A DNA stretch of 64,000 nt from Methylocaldum sp035627495 (GTDB lineage: Bacteria > Pseudomonadota > Gammaproteobacteria > Methylococcales > Methylococcaceae): contig NZ_DASPLO010000195.1 of NCBI RefSeq assembly GCF_035627495.1, positions 73,401-137,400 on the forward strand, written 5' to 3'. The position numbers and the translations under genes were made by a program. Positions 27,039 through 35,905 of the stretch are shown piece after piece. The notes under the pieces are model-generated. The model was not told where the DNA came from. It was given only the letters and a program-made list of their open reading frames with translations, and searched no databases. Position 1 is the stretch's first letter; the number at the start of each line of letters is the position of its first letter.

Positions 27039-28412
27039 ATGAAAATAATCATCCTAGGTGCTGGACAGGTCGGAAGCAGCGTGCTTGCCAGCCTGGCGAG
27101 CGAGGCTAACGATATCGTAATGATCGATACGCAACCCGCCTTATTGAAGAGTTTGCAGGACCGGTTCGACATCGGTACGGTTCAGGGCAATGCGGCGCAT
27201 CCCACGGTCTTAAAGCGGGCCGGGGCGGATGAGGCCGATATGCTCATCGCCGTAACCAGTGACGATGAGACCAATATGTTGGCCTGCCAAATGGCGGATA
27301 TCTTGTTCAAGATTCCGCGAAAGATCGCCCGAGTCCGGGCCATCGAATATTTCAGTTATCCGGGTATTTTCTCTCCGGAAACCATCCCGATCGACGTCGT
27401 TATCAGCCCCGAGCAGATCATCACTCAATTCATCGAGCGACTGCTCAAATATCCGGGGGCTTCGCAGGTTTTGGAGTTTGCCGAAGGGCGCGTTCGCCTG
27501 GTGTCGGTCAGTGCCCATCAAGGCGGGCCTCTCGTCGGGCGGGAAATCCGTGAGCTTCATCAGCACATGCCCAACGTTCATGCGCGCATCACGGCAATCT
27601 TTCGTAACGGCCAGCCGGTGATTCCCAACGGAAAAACCATCATTCAGGCGGACGATGAGGTATTTTTCGTCGCATCGTCCGAAGAAACCAAAGCTGTCAT
27701 GAGCGAGCTCAGGGAGCTCGAAAGACCTTATAAGCGACTGATGTTCGCTGGCGGCGGGCACATCGGCAAGCGGGTGGCGCAGGCGCTGGAGGGCCGCTAT
27801 CAGGTAAAGCTTATCGAAAAGGACTACAAGCGCGCCCAGAAAATCGCCGCCGATCTGACCAATACTGTGGTATTGGCGGGCGACGCCTCGGACAAAGAAT
27901 TGTTGCTTAACGAAAACATCGAGAATACCGACATTTTTTGCGCCATTACCAACGACGACGAAGCCAATATTTTGTCTGCCATGTTGGCGAAACGCTTGGG
28001 GGCCCGGCGGGTAATCAGCCTAGTGAACAAGAGCGCCTATGCGGATCTCGTTAACACCTCGTTGGTCGATCTCGTCATTTCTCCCCAGCAGGCAACCATC
28101 GGGGCCTTGCTTCGCTATGTGAGGCGCGGTGACATCGTTCAGGTTTATTCCCTTCGGCATGGCGCTTCGGAAGCGATTGAAGCGATTGCGCATGGACGGC
28201 GCGGCAGCTCGAAGGTCGTAGGCATACCCATCGACAAGATCAAACTTCCGCCGGGTGTGGTCATGGGGGCTCTGGTGCGGGGCGATGAAGTGATTCAGGT
28301 TCATCACGACACGGTGATCGAGGAGGGCGATCACGTCATCATGTTCCTGCTCGATAAGAAATTGATTCCCATGGTGGAGCAAATCTTCCAGGAGGGAGAC
28401 GCAGCCGCCTGA
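27039..28412 (+). CDS. trkA: Trk potassium uptake system regulator TrkA
   Basis: A 457-residue peripheral membrane protein with two RCK units. Each has a nucleotide-binding Rossmann domain (MKIIILGAGQVGSSVLASL at the start, LMFAGGGHIGKRVAQAL near 233) followed by an RCK-C domain. It gates the TrkH/TrkG channel in response to NAD(H)/ATP; no trkH lies in the window. Its place after ntrX, 70 nt downstream, is the usual gammaproteobacterial order. Confidence 0.96.
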   Translation: MKIIILGAGQVGSSVLASLASEANDIVMIDTQPALLKSLQDRFDIGTVQGNAAHPTVLKRAGADEADMLIAVTSDDETNMLACQMADILFKIPRKIARVRAIEYFSYPGIFSPETIPIDVVISPEQIITQFIERLLKYPGASQVLEFAEGRVRLVSVSAHQGGPLVGREIRELHQHMPNVHARITAIFRNGQPVIPNGKTIIQADDEVFFVASSEETKAVMSELRELERPYKRLMFAGGGHIGKRVAQALEGRYQVKLIEKDYKRAQKIAADLTNTVVLAGDASDKELLLNENIENTDIFCAITNDDEANILSAMLAKRLGARRVISLVNKSAYADLVNTSLVDLVISPQQATIGALLRYVRRGDIVQVYSLRHGASEAIEAIAHGRRGSSKVVGIPIDKIKLPPGVVMGALVRGDEVIQVHHDTVIEEGDHVIMFLLDKKLIPMVEQIFQEGDAAA

Positions 28413-28430
28413 TGCGAGGAGGGTTTTTGC

Positions 28431-29066
28431 GTGGCTGAAAACGAGCGCGAAATTCGAAGCAAATGGGACCGGATTTACCGCGCGGTTGGCGAGGTAACTC
28501 CGGAGCCCGCGCAAGTGCTGGCAGATAATGCGCATCTTCTTCCGCCTTCCGGCATCGCTCTGGACTTGGCCTGCGGGCTCGGAGGAAGCGCTTTATATCT
28601 GGCGCAGCGAGGGTTCGATACCCATGCGTGGGATATTTCTCCGGAGGCGATCAGCCGAGTAAACGTCTACGCGCGACAACTCGGTCTGACTCTTCACACC
28701 GAGGTTCGGGACATCGTCGGCCGCCCTCCGATGACGGAATTGTTCGATGTCATCGTCATCAGCCGCTTTTTAGAACGGTCCGTGGCCCAGTCTGTTACGA
28801 AGGTCCTGAAACCTGGCGGTTTGCTCTTCTATCAAACCTTTATCCGAGAAAAGACAACCGGGATCGGGCCGACAAATCCCGCTTATCTTCTTGATACGAA
28901 CGAGTTGCTGAGTTTGTTCGGCAACCTCCGGCTCGTTTTTTATCGGGAAGAGGGACGAATCGGAGATATAGATCGAGGCTATCGCAACGAGGCTTTTTTT
29001 GTAGGTCAAAAAGCGTACGCGCCGAGTGGTCCGCCGGACTGTTTTGAGTCATACCTTCAGGAGTAG
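28431..29066 (+). CDS. class I SAM-dependent methyltransferase (TehB-like)
   Basis: A 211-residue protein with a Rossmann methyltransferase fold: motif I ALDLACGLGGSALYLAQRG, acidic residue in THAWDISPEAISRV, and post-motif LKPGGLLFYQTFI. It resembles the TehB/tellurite-resistance group, but the substrate cannot be read from sequence. It starts with GTG 18 nt after trkA and is followed after 4 nt by the rhodanese gene, so the three are probably co-transcribed. Confidence 0.85.
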   Translation: MAENEREIRSKWDRIYRAVGEVTPEPAQVLADNAHLLPPSGIALDLACGLGGSALYLAQRGFDTHAWDISPEAISRVNVYARQLGLTLHTEVRDIVGRPPMTELFDVIVISRFLERSVAQSVTKVLKPGGLLFYQTFIREKTTGIGPTNPAYLLDTNELLSLFGNLRLVFYREEGRIGDIDRGYRNEAFFVGQKAYAPSGPPDCFESYLQE

Positions 29067-29070
29067 CAAG

Positions 29071-29469
29071 ATGTCATCTGTAAAAAGTCTTCAGCCCCCA
29101 CAGGCTTGGGATATGTTCAGGAGAAAAGGCGATGCCGTGCTGTTGGATGTCCGTGACCCTTTGGAGTTCTCCTATGTGGGGCATCCGTGCGGTGCGGTGA
29201 ATGTTCCATGGAAAAGGGCACCGGACTGGAAGCCCAATCCGGATTTTGTGGATCAGGTTCGTCAAGTCGTTCCAAATGCCGACACGCCGTTGTTCGTGCT
29301 GTGCCGCAGCGGGCAACGCTCGCTGGACGCCGCTAATGCCTTAACAGCCGCAGGTTATTCGGATCTCACCAACATCGAGCAAGGCTTTGAGGGGCCGCTC
29401 GACGAACAGCGGCACCGCAGCACCATGGGCGGGTGGCGTTATCATGGCCTTCCCTGGGAGCAAAACTAA
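29071..29469 (+). CDS. single-domain rhodanese-like sulfurtransferase
   Basis: A 132-residue rhodanese domain with the CH2A-like start (AVLLDVRDPLEFSYVGHP), a catalytic-loop Cys in VLCRSGQRS and the C-terminal motif NIEQGFEGPLD. The loop matches active sulfurtransferases. A clear CAGGAG lies seven bases before ATG 29071; an in-frame upstream ATG at 29026 overlaps the methyltransferase gene and lacks a site. The protein is cytoplasmic; its sulfur acceptor is unknown. Confidence 0.9.
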   Translation: MSSVKSLQPPQAWDMFRRKGDAVLLDVRDPLEFSYVGHPCGAVNVPWKRAPDWKPNPDFVDQVRQVVPNADTPLFVLCRSGQRSLDAANALTAAGYSDLTNIEQGFEGPLDEQRHRSTMGGWRYHGLPWEQN

Positions 29470-29689
29470 AAGGGAGGAGGCAACCAGTCTCTTGGAAACG
29501 CCTTGCGGATGTCGAAGCGAGGAGATTTTCTGGCATCGGATTCGGGGTTCCGCTCTGCATCCGGGTATGAAGACGTGAGTTGCGACAGTCCTCTATAGGC
29601 CGTTCTTCGTTTTGCAACATGACGATGTTACTGATACTCGTCTGGTGCGTCTTGAAAACTGCAACGAAGAACGGATGAAGGGTGTTTCC

Positions 29690-30424
29690 ATGCAATTGAG
29701 TGACATCACGGTTGTGCTGCCTACGCTAAATGAAGAGAAAAACATCAGGAATTTTCTCGCGTCATTGCCCAACGCCTGTCATCTGATCCTAGTGGACGCT
29801 GGGGACGACAAGACCGCGGAAATCGTCGCTCAGCATCGCTTGCCGGAGTTTACTCAAGTTTTGAGGCTGAAAAGCACGATTTCCGAAGCTCGTCAGATCG
29901 GTGCGGGTTTAGCCAAAACCGAATGGCTCTTGTTTACGGACGCGGATGTGGTATTGGCGCCCGCTTATTTCCATGCACTCTCCAAATACGCGGAGTTCGA
30001 CTGTATTTACGGCGCAAAACTATCGCATACTCGATTTCGCCGGTATTACCACTGGTTTGCCTACGGGCAGCGGTTGTCGCACAAAATAGGTATTCCTGCG
30101 GCCAGTGGTTCGAATCTGCTGGTCCGGCGCAGTATCGTGACCGATGTTGGCGGATTCGATCCCGAATTGATTTGCAACGAAGATTCGGAATTGGTCTGGC
30201 GCATAAAACGCGCTGGTTACCGGATCGCATTCGCACCGGACACGCCGGTATACGCAACGGATCACCGGCGTTTGGAGAAGGGCACGCTCCGCAAGACATT
30301 TCACTCCGTTTTCCGGTGTTCACTCCTTTATTGCGACCTAATCCCCGCCCGGTGGCGCAAACTGGATTGGGGTTACTGGTCGCATGCCCAGCAGGGCGAG
30401 AGCAGTGCGTCCGCTCAGGACTGA
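29690..30424 (+). CDS. family 2 glycosyltransferase
   Basis: A 244-residue GT-A glycosyltransferase: ITVVLPTLNEEKNI at the start, the metal-binding DXD-type motif LFTDADVVLAP and the acceptor-side motif ICNEDSELVWRIKRAGYRI. No membrane helix is obvious. ATG 29690 follows AAGGGTG; an in-frame ATG at 29675 has a weaker site. It stands alone between the rhodanese gene and typA, so its sugar and acceptor are unknown. Confidence 0.85.
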   Translation: MQLSDITVVLPTLNEEKNIRNFLASLPNACHLILVDAGDDKTAEIVAQHRLPEFTQVLRLKSTISEARQIGAGLAKTEWLLFTDADVVLAPAYFHALSKYAEFDCIYGAKLSHTRFRRYYHWFAYGQRLSHKIGIPAASGSNLLVRRSIVTDVGGFDPELICNEDSELVWRIKRAGYRIAFAPDTPVYATDHRRLEKGTLRKTFHSVFRCSLLYCDLIPARWRKLDWGYWSHAQQGESSASAQD

Positions 30425-30498
30425 GTAGGCTTTTGAATGTGGTAAAATGACTGGTTTTACCTGGCCCCTGCCTCCATTACCTATCCTTTTCCCGATTT

Positions 30499-32313
30499 AT
30501 GATCGAAAAACTTCGAAACATCGCTATCATCGCCCACGTAGACCATGGCAAAACGACCCTGGTCGACAAATTGCTTCAGCAGTCCGGTACCTTTGCCGCC
30601 CACGAAAAAGTGGAAGAACGGGTTATGGACTCGAACGCTCTGGAAAAGGAGCGGGGCATCACCATCCTGGCCAAGAATACCGCCCTCGACTGGAACGGCT
30701 ATCACATCAACATCGTCGATACCCCTGGCCATGCCGATTTCGGCGGCGAGGTGGAGCGCGTCCTGTCCATGGTGGATTCGGTGCTGCTCTTGGTGGACGC
30801 GGTGGACGGCCCGATGCCGCAGACCCGTTTCGTGACGCAAAAGGCGTTCGCCTTGGGGCTGAAGCCCATTGTAGTCATCAACAAGATTGATCGCCCCGGT
30901 GCACGCGCCCATTGGGTGCTGGACCAGACCTTCGACCTGTTCGACCGGCTGGGGGCGACCGAGGAGCAGTTGGACTTCCCGGTCATTTACGCCTCGGCCC
31001 TGAACGGTTATGCCGGCCACGACCCGGATATCCGCGAAGGCAGCATGGACCCGCTGTTCGAGACCATCGTCGAGAAGGTGCATCCGCCTGCAGTCGACGA
31101 GGAGGGCGGTTTCCAGATGCAAATCAGCCAGCTGGATTACAACTCCTACGTGGGCGTCATCGGCATCGGCCGCATCCAGCGTGGCACCATCAAGACCAAC
31201 ACCCCGGTGGTGGTGGTCAGCCGCGACGGCAAGCAGCGCAACGCGCGCATCCTTCAGGTGTTCGGTTTCAAGGGCCTGGAAAGGGTCGAAGTGCCCGAGG
31301 CCGATGCCGGCGACATCATCGCCTTTACCGGCATCGATGCTCTGGAAATCTCCGATACCATTTGCGCGACCGACTGCGTCGAGGCGCTGCCGCCTCTGAC
31401 CGTGGACGAACCCACCGTGAGCATGACCTTCCAGGTCAACAATTCGCCCTTCGCCGGTAAGGAAGGCAAGTTCGTCACTTCGCGCCAAATCCGCGAACGC
31501 CTCCAACGGGAATTGCTGCACAACGTCGCCCTGCGGGTGGAAGACACGGCCGACCCGGACAAATTCAAGGTCTCGGGACGCGGCGAGCTGCATCTCTCCA
31601 TTCTGATCGAAAACATGCGCCGCGAGGGCTACGAGCTGGGCGTGTCGCGCCCCGAAGTCATCATCAAGGAGGTTGACGGCGAGCTCTGCGAACCCTATGA
31701 ATTCGTGACCATCGAAGTGGAGGAGGCGAATCAGGGGGCGGTGATGGAGAAGCTGGGCGAGCGCAAGGGCGATCTGCTGAACATGGTGCCGGACGGGCAG
31801 GGCCGAGTACGTTTGGAATATATGATGCCGTCGCGCGGTCTGATTGGCTTCCAGACCGAATTCATGACCGCCACCTCGGGCACCGGTCTTTTGTACCACG
31901 TGTTCGACCATTATGGCCCGGTTAAGAAAGGCGATATCGGCCAGCGGATCAACGGTGTGATGATCTCCATGGTGGAGGGTAAGGCCCTAGGCTATGCGCT
32001 GTTCAATCTGCAAGAGCGCGGACGCCTATTCATCGAGCACGGCACGGAAGTTTACGAGGGCATGATCATCGGCATCCATTCGCGCGACAACGACCTGGTG
32101 GTGAACCCCACCAAGGCCAAGCAGTTGACCAATATCCGTGCCGCCGGCAGCGACGAAAACATCCTTCTGACTCCGCCCATCAAGCTCAGCCTGGAGCAGG
32201 CTCTGGAGTTCATCGATGATGACGAACTGGTGGAAGTGACGCCGAAATCCGTTCGGCTCAGAAAGAAGCTGCTTTTGGAGCATGAGCGCAAGAAAGCCAG
32301 CCGTGTAGCGTAA
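30499..32313 (+). CDS. typA: ribosome-associated GTPase TypA/BipA
   Basis: A 604-residue translational GTPase. G motifs: AHVDHGKTTLVDKLL (G1), ERGITI (G2), VDTPGHADFGGEV (G3), NKIDRPGARAHW (G4). Domains II, III, V and the BipA-specific C-terminal domain follow. It acts in ribosome assembly and stress adaptation. Codon use is visibly more GC-rich than the neighbours, as often seen for highly expressed genes, and this creates a long antisense open frame that is not a gene. Confidence 0.97.
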   Translation: MIEKLRNIAIIAHVDHGKTTLVDKLLQQSGTFAAHEKVEERVMDSNALEKERGITILAKNTALDWNGYHINIVDTPGHADFGGEVERVLSMVDSVLLLVDAVDGPMPQTRFVTQKAFALGLKPIVVINKIDRPGARAHWVLDQTFDLFDRLGATEEQLDFPVIYASALNGYAGHDPDIREGSMDPLFETIVEKVHPPAVDEEGGFQMQISQLDYNSYVGVIGIGRIQRGTIKTNTPVVVVSRDGKQRNARILQVFGFKGLERVEVPEADAGDIIAFTGIDALEISDTICATDCVEALPPLTVDEPTVSMTFQVNNSPFAGKEGKFVTSRQIRERLQRELLHNVALRVEDTADPDKFKVSGRGELHLSILIENMRREGYELGVSRPEVIIKEVDGELCEPYEFVTIEVEEANQGAVMEKLGERKGDLLNMVPDGQGRVRLEYMMPSRGLIGFQTEFMTATSGTGLLYHVFDHYGPVKKGDIGQRINGVMISMVEGKALGYALFNLQERGRLFIEHGTEVYEGMIIGIHSRDNDLVVNPTKAKQLTNIRAAGSDENILLTPPIKLSLEQALEFIDDDELVEVTPKSVRLRKKLLLEHERKKASRVA

Positions 32314-32444
32314 GCCTGATTCCGCGCGGCTTAATACTCGAGATTAATGATACCTGCCTTGGCCGTTTGTAAGGTGTTCGAAGCTCCTGTCGGCGGTCAA
32401 GGTCACTGAGGTGTGCGGCTCGGCTTTCAGTTAGATATTTTCAG

Positions 32445-32822
32445 TTAGATATAAAGAAGCAGAAGCATCAGAGCCATTCCCGTCAGCGCGATCTGCCAGC
32501 CGATAGAATCCCAGTTTATCCGGAAATGTCCCTTTTGGTCCTGCCACCAGACAGGAGCTGTCAATTTGGCCCGTTGAACAAAGTTGTTCACCTTTTTGAA
32601 CCCGAAGAGGAGAAAAAGCATTAAAAGTCCGAACCCCAGCCACGCTGTAACTGCCTGAGCTTCATACGGGGTGAGTTCCAGGAGCGCCTCCAGCAAATGC
32701 TCCGCTACCAGTTCCATGGTTTCGAGCACGAGTTCTATCGCCGTGATGAGCAGATGCAGCAGCACGTCGCCCCAAAGTATGAGTACGAGCAATCCTGCTC
32801 CAATCACTACGGCTTTTTTCAT
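32445..32822 (-). CDS. small hypothetical membrane protein
   Basis: A 125-residue protein with about three membrane segments (residues 5-30, 60-76, 107-124) and an acidic helical stretch rich in Glu and Leu between the first two (TAIELVLETMELVAEHLLEA). A basic, Trp-containing loop (FQ-RAKLTAPVWWQDQKG type) precedes the last helix. No family was recognised. It is convergent with typA and isolated from amt by a 388-nt gap. Confidence 0.65.
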   Translation of the reverse strand: MKKAVVIGAGLLVLILWGDVLLHLLITAIELVLETMELVAEHLLEALLELTPYEAQAVTAWLGFGLLMLFLLFGFKKVNNFVQRAKLTAPVWWQDQKGHFRINWDSIGWQIALTGMALMLLLLYI

Positions 32823-33211
32823 AACTAGTCCTCTTTACCGTGCCTTTTGCGCACCGGTTCTCAAGCTGTCGCACAAAACGTTTGCCGAAGGTCAGGGTTT
32901 ATCAAGTCCATTTCTCATCGGGTTTCCTGATTTGGCGTATTCCGGGTCCGGAATAGAACGCTGGCCCTATTTTTTTCAGTTTACAGACACGAGCTGCAAT
33001 CTGCCATTTATTAAGCATCGAATAGACGATTTTCCGTAACGCGAAAACGATCGCATCGCTCTGGAGTGGTCTGCAAATCAGCCGGTTCCCGAACGTGTAG
33101 CGGCAGGATGGGCCATCTACTTATTAGAGCGCGAAGCGTGGCCACCGATACTCTCCTTCCTTTAATGGTGAGATGGCTTCTAAAAAACAGGGCAAGGGCA
33201 TAGGAGTGAAT
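32823..33211. other. intergenic region with one gene fragment
   Basis: A 389-nt gap. A plus-strand coding-like fragment without a start lies at 33040-33165: it reads through SANQPVPERVAAGWAIYLLE to LSFL and a TAA, with an in-frame stop directly upstream. No family was identified. No terminator or promoter was clear. Confidence 0.35.
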
Positions 33212-34414
33212 TTACCAGCCGGCTTCTTTTTCCGGGGACGCGCTGATTTTGTGGATGGTTAAGTCGGCACCGGTGAATTCTTCCTCGGGGTCCAGGCGCA
33301 ATCCGACTGTGAGCTTGAGAAGGCCATAAACCAAAAGACCGCCGGCCACAGCCACGAAAATGCCCAGACCGGTACCGATCAATTGCGATAAGAAACTGAT
33401 ACCGCCGATGCCGCCTAGTACAGACTGGCCAAAAATCCCGGCGGCTATTCCTCCCCAGGCACCGCAAAGTCCGTGCAAAGGCCAAACACCCAGCACATCG
33501 TCAATCTTCCATCGGTTCTGAGTCAGAGTGAACAAAACGACGAACAGAATCCCTGCGCCACCGCCTACAACCAATGCACCGATGGGGTGCATAAGATCGG
33601 ATCCCGCACATACAGCAACTAAACCGGCCAACGGGCCGTTGTGTACGAAGCCGGGATCGTTGCGTCCCATTAGAAGAGCGGCCAAGGTTCCCCCGACCAT
33701 AGCCATAAGAGAATTCAAGGCCACTAAACCGCTTGCTGCGTTTAGAGTTTGCGCCGACATTACGTTGAAGCCGAACCAGCCGACTGTAAGAATCCAGGCA
33801 CCGAGCGCCAGAAACGGTATGCTCGAGGGCGGATGGGCCGAGATGTCACCGTTGCGATGATAACGGCCCCGGCGTGGCCCGAGCAGAATGGCGGCGACCA
33901 AGCCGATCCAGCCACCCACGGCATGCACCACTACCGAGCCGGCAAAATCGTGGAATGGAGCCCCGAAACCCTGCTCGAGCCAAGCCTGGACGCCGAAATT
34001 CTTGTTCCACGCAATGCCTTCAAAGAAAGGGTACACAAACCCTACCAACAAAAACGTAGCGGTGATTTGCGGGTTGAATTTGGCGCGTTCGGCAATGCCG
34101 CCGGACACGATAGCAGGGATAGCGGCTGCGAAGGTTAGCAAGAAGAAAAACTTGACCAATTCATAGCCGTTGTTTTGAGCCAACTGAGCCGCCCCATCGA
34201 AAAATTGGACGCCGTACGCGATGTAATAGCCGATGAAAAAATAGGCCACGCTAGACACGGCGAAGTCCGACAGGATTTTTACCAAGGCATTGACTTGATT
34301 CTTGCGGCGGACGGTGCCGACTTCCAGAAAGGCGAAACCGGCGTGCATCGCGAGCACCATGATCGCGCCGAGTAGCACGAACAATACATCATTGGTTTTG
34401 CTGACAGTTTCCAT
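33212..34414 (-). CDS. amt: ammonium transporter
   Basis: A 400-residue Amt/MEP channel with about eleven membrane helices. Conserved pieces are MHAGFAFLEVGTVRRKN, GGIAERAKF, the first pore His in FAGSVVVHAVGG and the second in VWPLHGLCGAWGG. It takes up ammonium, both a nitrogen source and, in methanotrophs, a co-substrate of pMMO. No glnK/glnB gene is adjacent, unlike the common glnK-amtB pair. A good sigma-54-type promoter lies upstream. Its promoter region is shared with a divergent ferritin-like gene. Confidence 0.96.
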   Translation of the reverse strand: METVSKTNDVLFVLLGAIMVLAMHAGFAFLEVGTVRRKNQVNALVKILSDFAVSSVAYFFIGYYIAYGVQFFDGAAQLAQNNGYELVKFFFLLTFAAAIPAIVSGGIAERAKFNPQITATFLLVGFVYPFFEGIAWNKNFGVQAWLEQGFGAPFHDFAGSVVVHAVGGWIGLVAAILLGPRRGRYHRNGDISAHPPSSIPFLALGAWILTVGWFGFNVMSAQTLNAASGLVALNSLMAMVGGTLAALLMGRNDPGFVHNGPLAGLVAVCAGSDLMHPIGALVVGGGAGILFVVLFTLTQNRWKIDDVLGVWPLHGLCGAWGGIAAGIFGQSVLGGIGGISFLSQLIGTGLGIFVAVAGGLLVYGLLKLTVGLRLDPEEEFTGADLTIHKISASPEKEAGW

Positions 34415-34450
34415 AAACGAGCTCTCTGATTTCAGGATGGGGTGTCGTAA

Positions 34451-34464
34451 GCAAAAAGCAGGCC
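34451..34464 (-). promoter_or_regulatory. candidate sigma-54 promoter for amt
   Basis: On the minus strand AGGCCTGCTTTTTGCTT places GG at 34464-34463 and GC at 34452-34451, exactly 10 nt apart as in -24/-12 promoters (consensus TGGCACG-N4-TTGCW). Predicted transcription would start near 34440, about 25 nt before the amt ATG. This would fit nitrogen control by NtrC; no NtrC site was identified. Confidence 0.5.
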
Positions 34465-34655
34465 TTTATGCTTCCGCGGCGTATGAGCCCAATGTGGGGC
34501 GTTCCTTCCCGAAACGGTGCGCCATTGCGTGATCCGATATGGTGCGTATGTTCCTGATGTGCACCAGAGAGGATCAGTCATTCGCGCGGAATAGGTTAAT
34601 GCACGTAGATCTATTGTCTGAATCGATTCCTTTTCTCGGTGTCATACTCAGGAGT

Positions 34656-34671
34656 GTTTCGAAAACGAAAC
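34656..34671. promoter_or_regulatory. palindrome upstream of ferritin-like gene
   Basis: GTTTCG and CGAAAC flank AAAA, a perfect 6-bp dyad ending 41 nt before the ATG of the ferritin-like gene. It is placed where an operator could act; no known regulator was matched. Confidence 0.3.
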
Positions 34672-34712
34672 GCATTCCTTTAGAACAGACTTATTTTTGG
34701 ACAGGAGGCGTT

Positions 34713-35876
34713 ATGGCCGTCAAGCTCTTTGACTCGAGGGGCGTTTCCCTTGAAAAGCAAAGGTTCACATGGAAAGACATGGTTCAGAAGCCGATCAGCA
34801 AGCTCGACGACGAGGCGTTCACACGGGTCAGAATCATCCTCATGAACGGATTGGAAACGGAGGCGCTACGTTTTCAGCACCTTTGCGCGCGGATGAACAA
34901 AGAACTTCAGGTGCCGCTGGCGAAGGTCAGGCGCGTCGAGCAGCACCAGCAAACCACCGTCAATTGGCTCATTTCCTCAGACCACTCGCCTTTGGAGACC
35001 ACCATCGCCTATGAACAGGTAGCCGTCGAGGTCACGGCTGCGGTGGCGCAAAACGAGCCTGAGCCGTATCTCGCGCAGGTCTACCGCTTTGGATTATTGG
35101 AGGATTTTGACCATCTCTATCGTTATTCGGCGCTGCTGGATCGGCTGGAAGGCAAGGATGCGAATAACATCTTGCAATCCCATACAGACATCATTCCCGG
35201 ACGACCTACGGCGGATGAACATCGGGCGCCGGAGAACGATCTGCGGGACCATTACGATCGCGCGAAAGCGGCCGCCGTCACCAAGCTTCATGCTACGACG
35301 ATCATGGCCGCCGAGTATCAGACCCACGATTTCTACGCCAATATCGGGCCGATGTATGCCGATCCGGTCGCCCGCCAGTTGTACGCGGAGATCGCCTCGA
35401 TCGAAGAGCAACACGTTACCCAGTACGAATCGATCATAGATCCCACCGAAACCTGGCTGGAGAAATGGCTGCTGCACGAGGCAACCGAGGCGTATAACTA
35501 CTACAGCTGTGTGGAACAGGAGACAAATCCGCGTATCAAGGCCATTTGGGAGCGATTCCTGGACTATGAGCTAGGACACGTCGCCTATGTGTCAGAGCTG
35601 TTCAAAAAGCATGAGAGAAGGGATCCGACTGAGATCATTTCGGATACATTGCCCGACCCCATCCCATTCAAGAGCAACCGCGAATTCGTACGCAAGGTAC
35701 TCAGCCAAGAAGTCGGCTTGCGTACTCGCGGCACCCAGTTCGTCGACAAAGCCCAGGAAGACCCGGCATCGCTGGATTATCGGCAGCAGATGAATTCCCA
35801 GGGCTCGCCGTCTCAAGCGGTGGCGGCGGGATACCAATGGTCTCCCGGGACCGAGCTGAATCGCAAGATCGCATAA
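34713..35876 (+). CDS. tandem ferritin-like (rubrerythrin-type) diiron protein
   Basis: A 387-residue all-helical protein built from two ferritin-like four-helix modules. Module 2 (about 190-300) has a full set of likely ligands: E201/H205, E231xxH234, E256/E259 and E286xxH289. Module 1 (about 35-145) aligns with it (RRVEQHQQ with IEEQHVTQ, DFDHLYRY with ELGHVAYV), but the first ExxH has Val75 in place of Glu and the second is D131xxH134, so its metal site may be altered. ATG 34713 has a near-perfect AGGAGG. The gene is followed after 29 nt by another ferritin-like gene. Function is unknown; iron storage, oxidant protection or an oxygenase role are possible. Confidence 0.75.
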   Translation: MAVKLFDSRGVSLEKQRFTWKDMVQKPISKLDDEAFTRVRIILMNGLETEALRFQHLCARMNKELQVPLAKVRRVEQHQQTTVNWLISSDHSPLETTIAYEQVAVEVTAAVAQNEPEPYLAQVYRFGLLEDFDHLYRYSALLDRLEGKDANNILQSHTDIIPGRPTADEHRAPENDLRDHYDRAKAAAVTKLHATTIMAAEYQTHDFYANIGPMYADPVARQLYAEIASIEEQHVTQYESIIDPTETWLEKWLLHEATEAYNYYSCVEQETNPRIKAIWERFLDYELGHVAYVSELFKKHERRDPTEIISDTLPDPIPFKSNREFVRKVLSQEVGLRTRGTQFVDKAQEDPASLDYRQQMNSQGSPSQAVAAGYQWSPGTELNRKIA

Positions 35877-35905
35877 TCACGAAAAGCCTTGCAAGGAGTT
35901 GAACG

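Noticed and set aside
30481..31911. 476-codon open frame antisense to typA
   Set aside because: It mirrors the GC-rich third-position pattern of typA, which is unmistakable on the plus strand, and reads as low-complexity His/Asp/Leu sequence.
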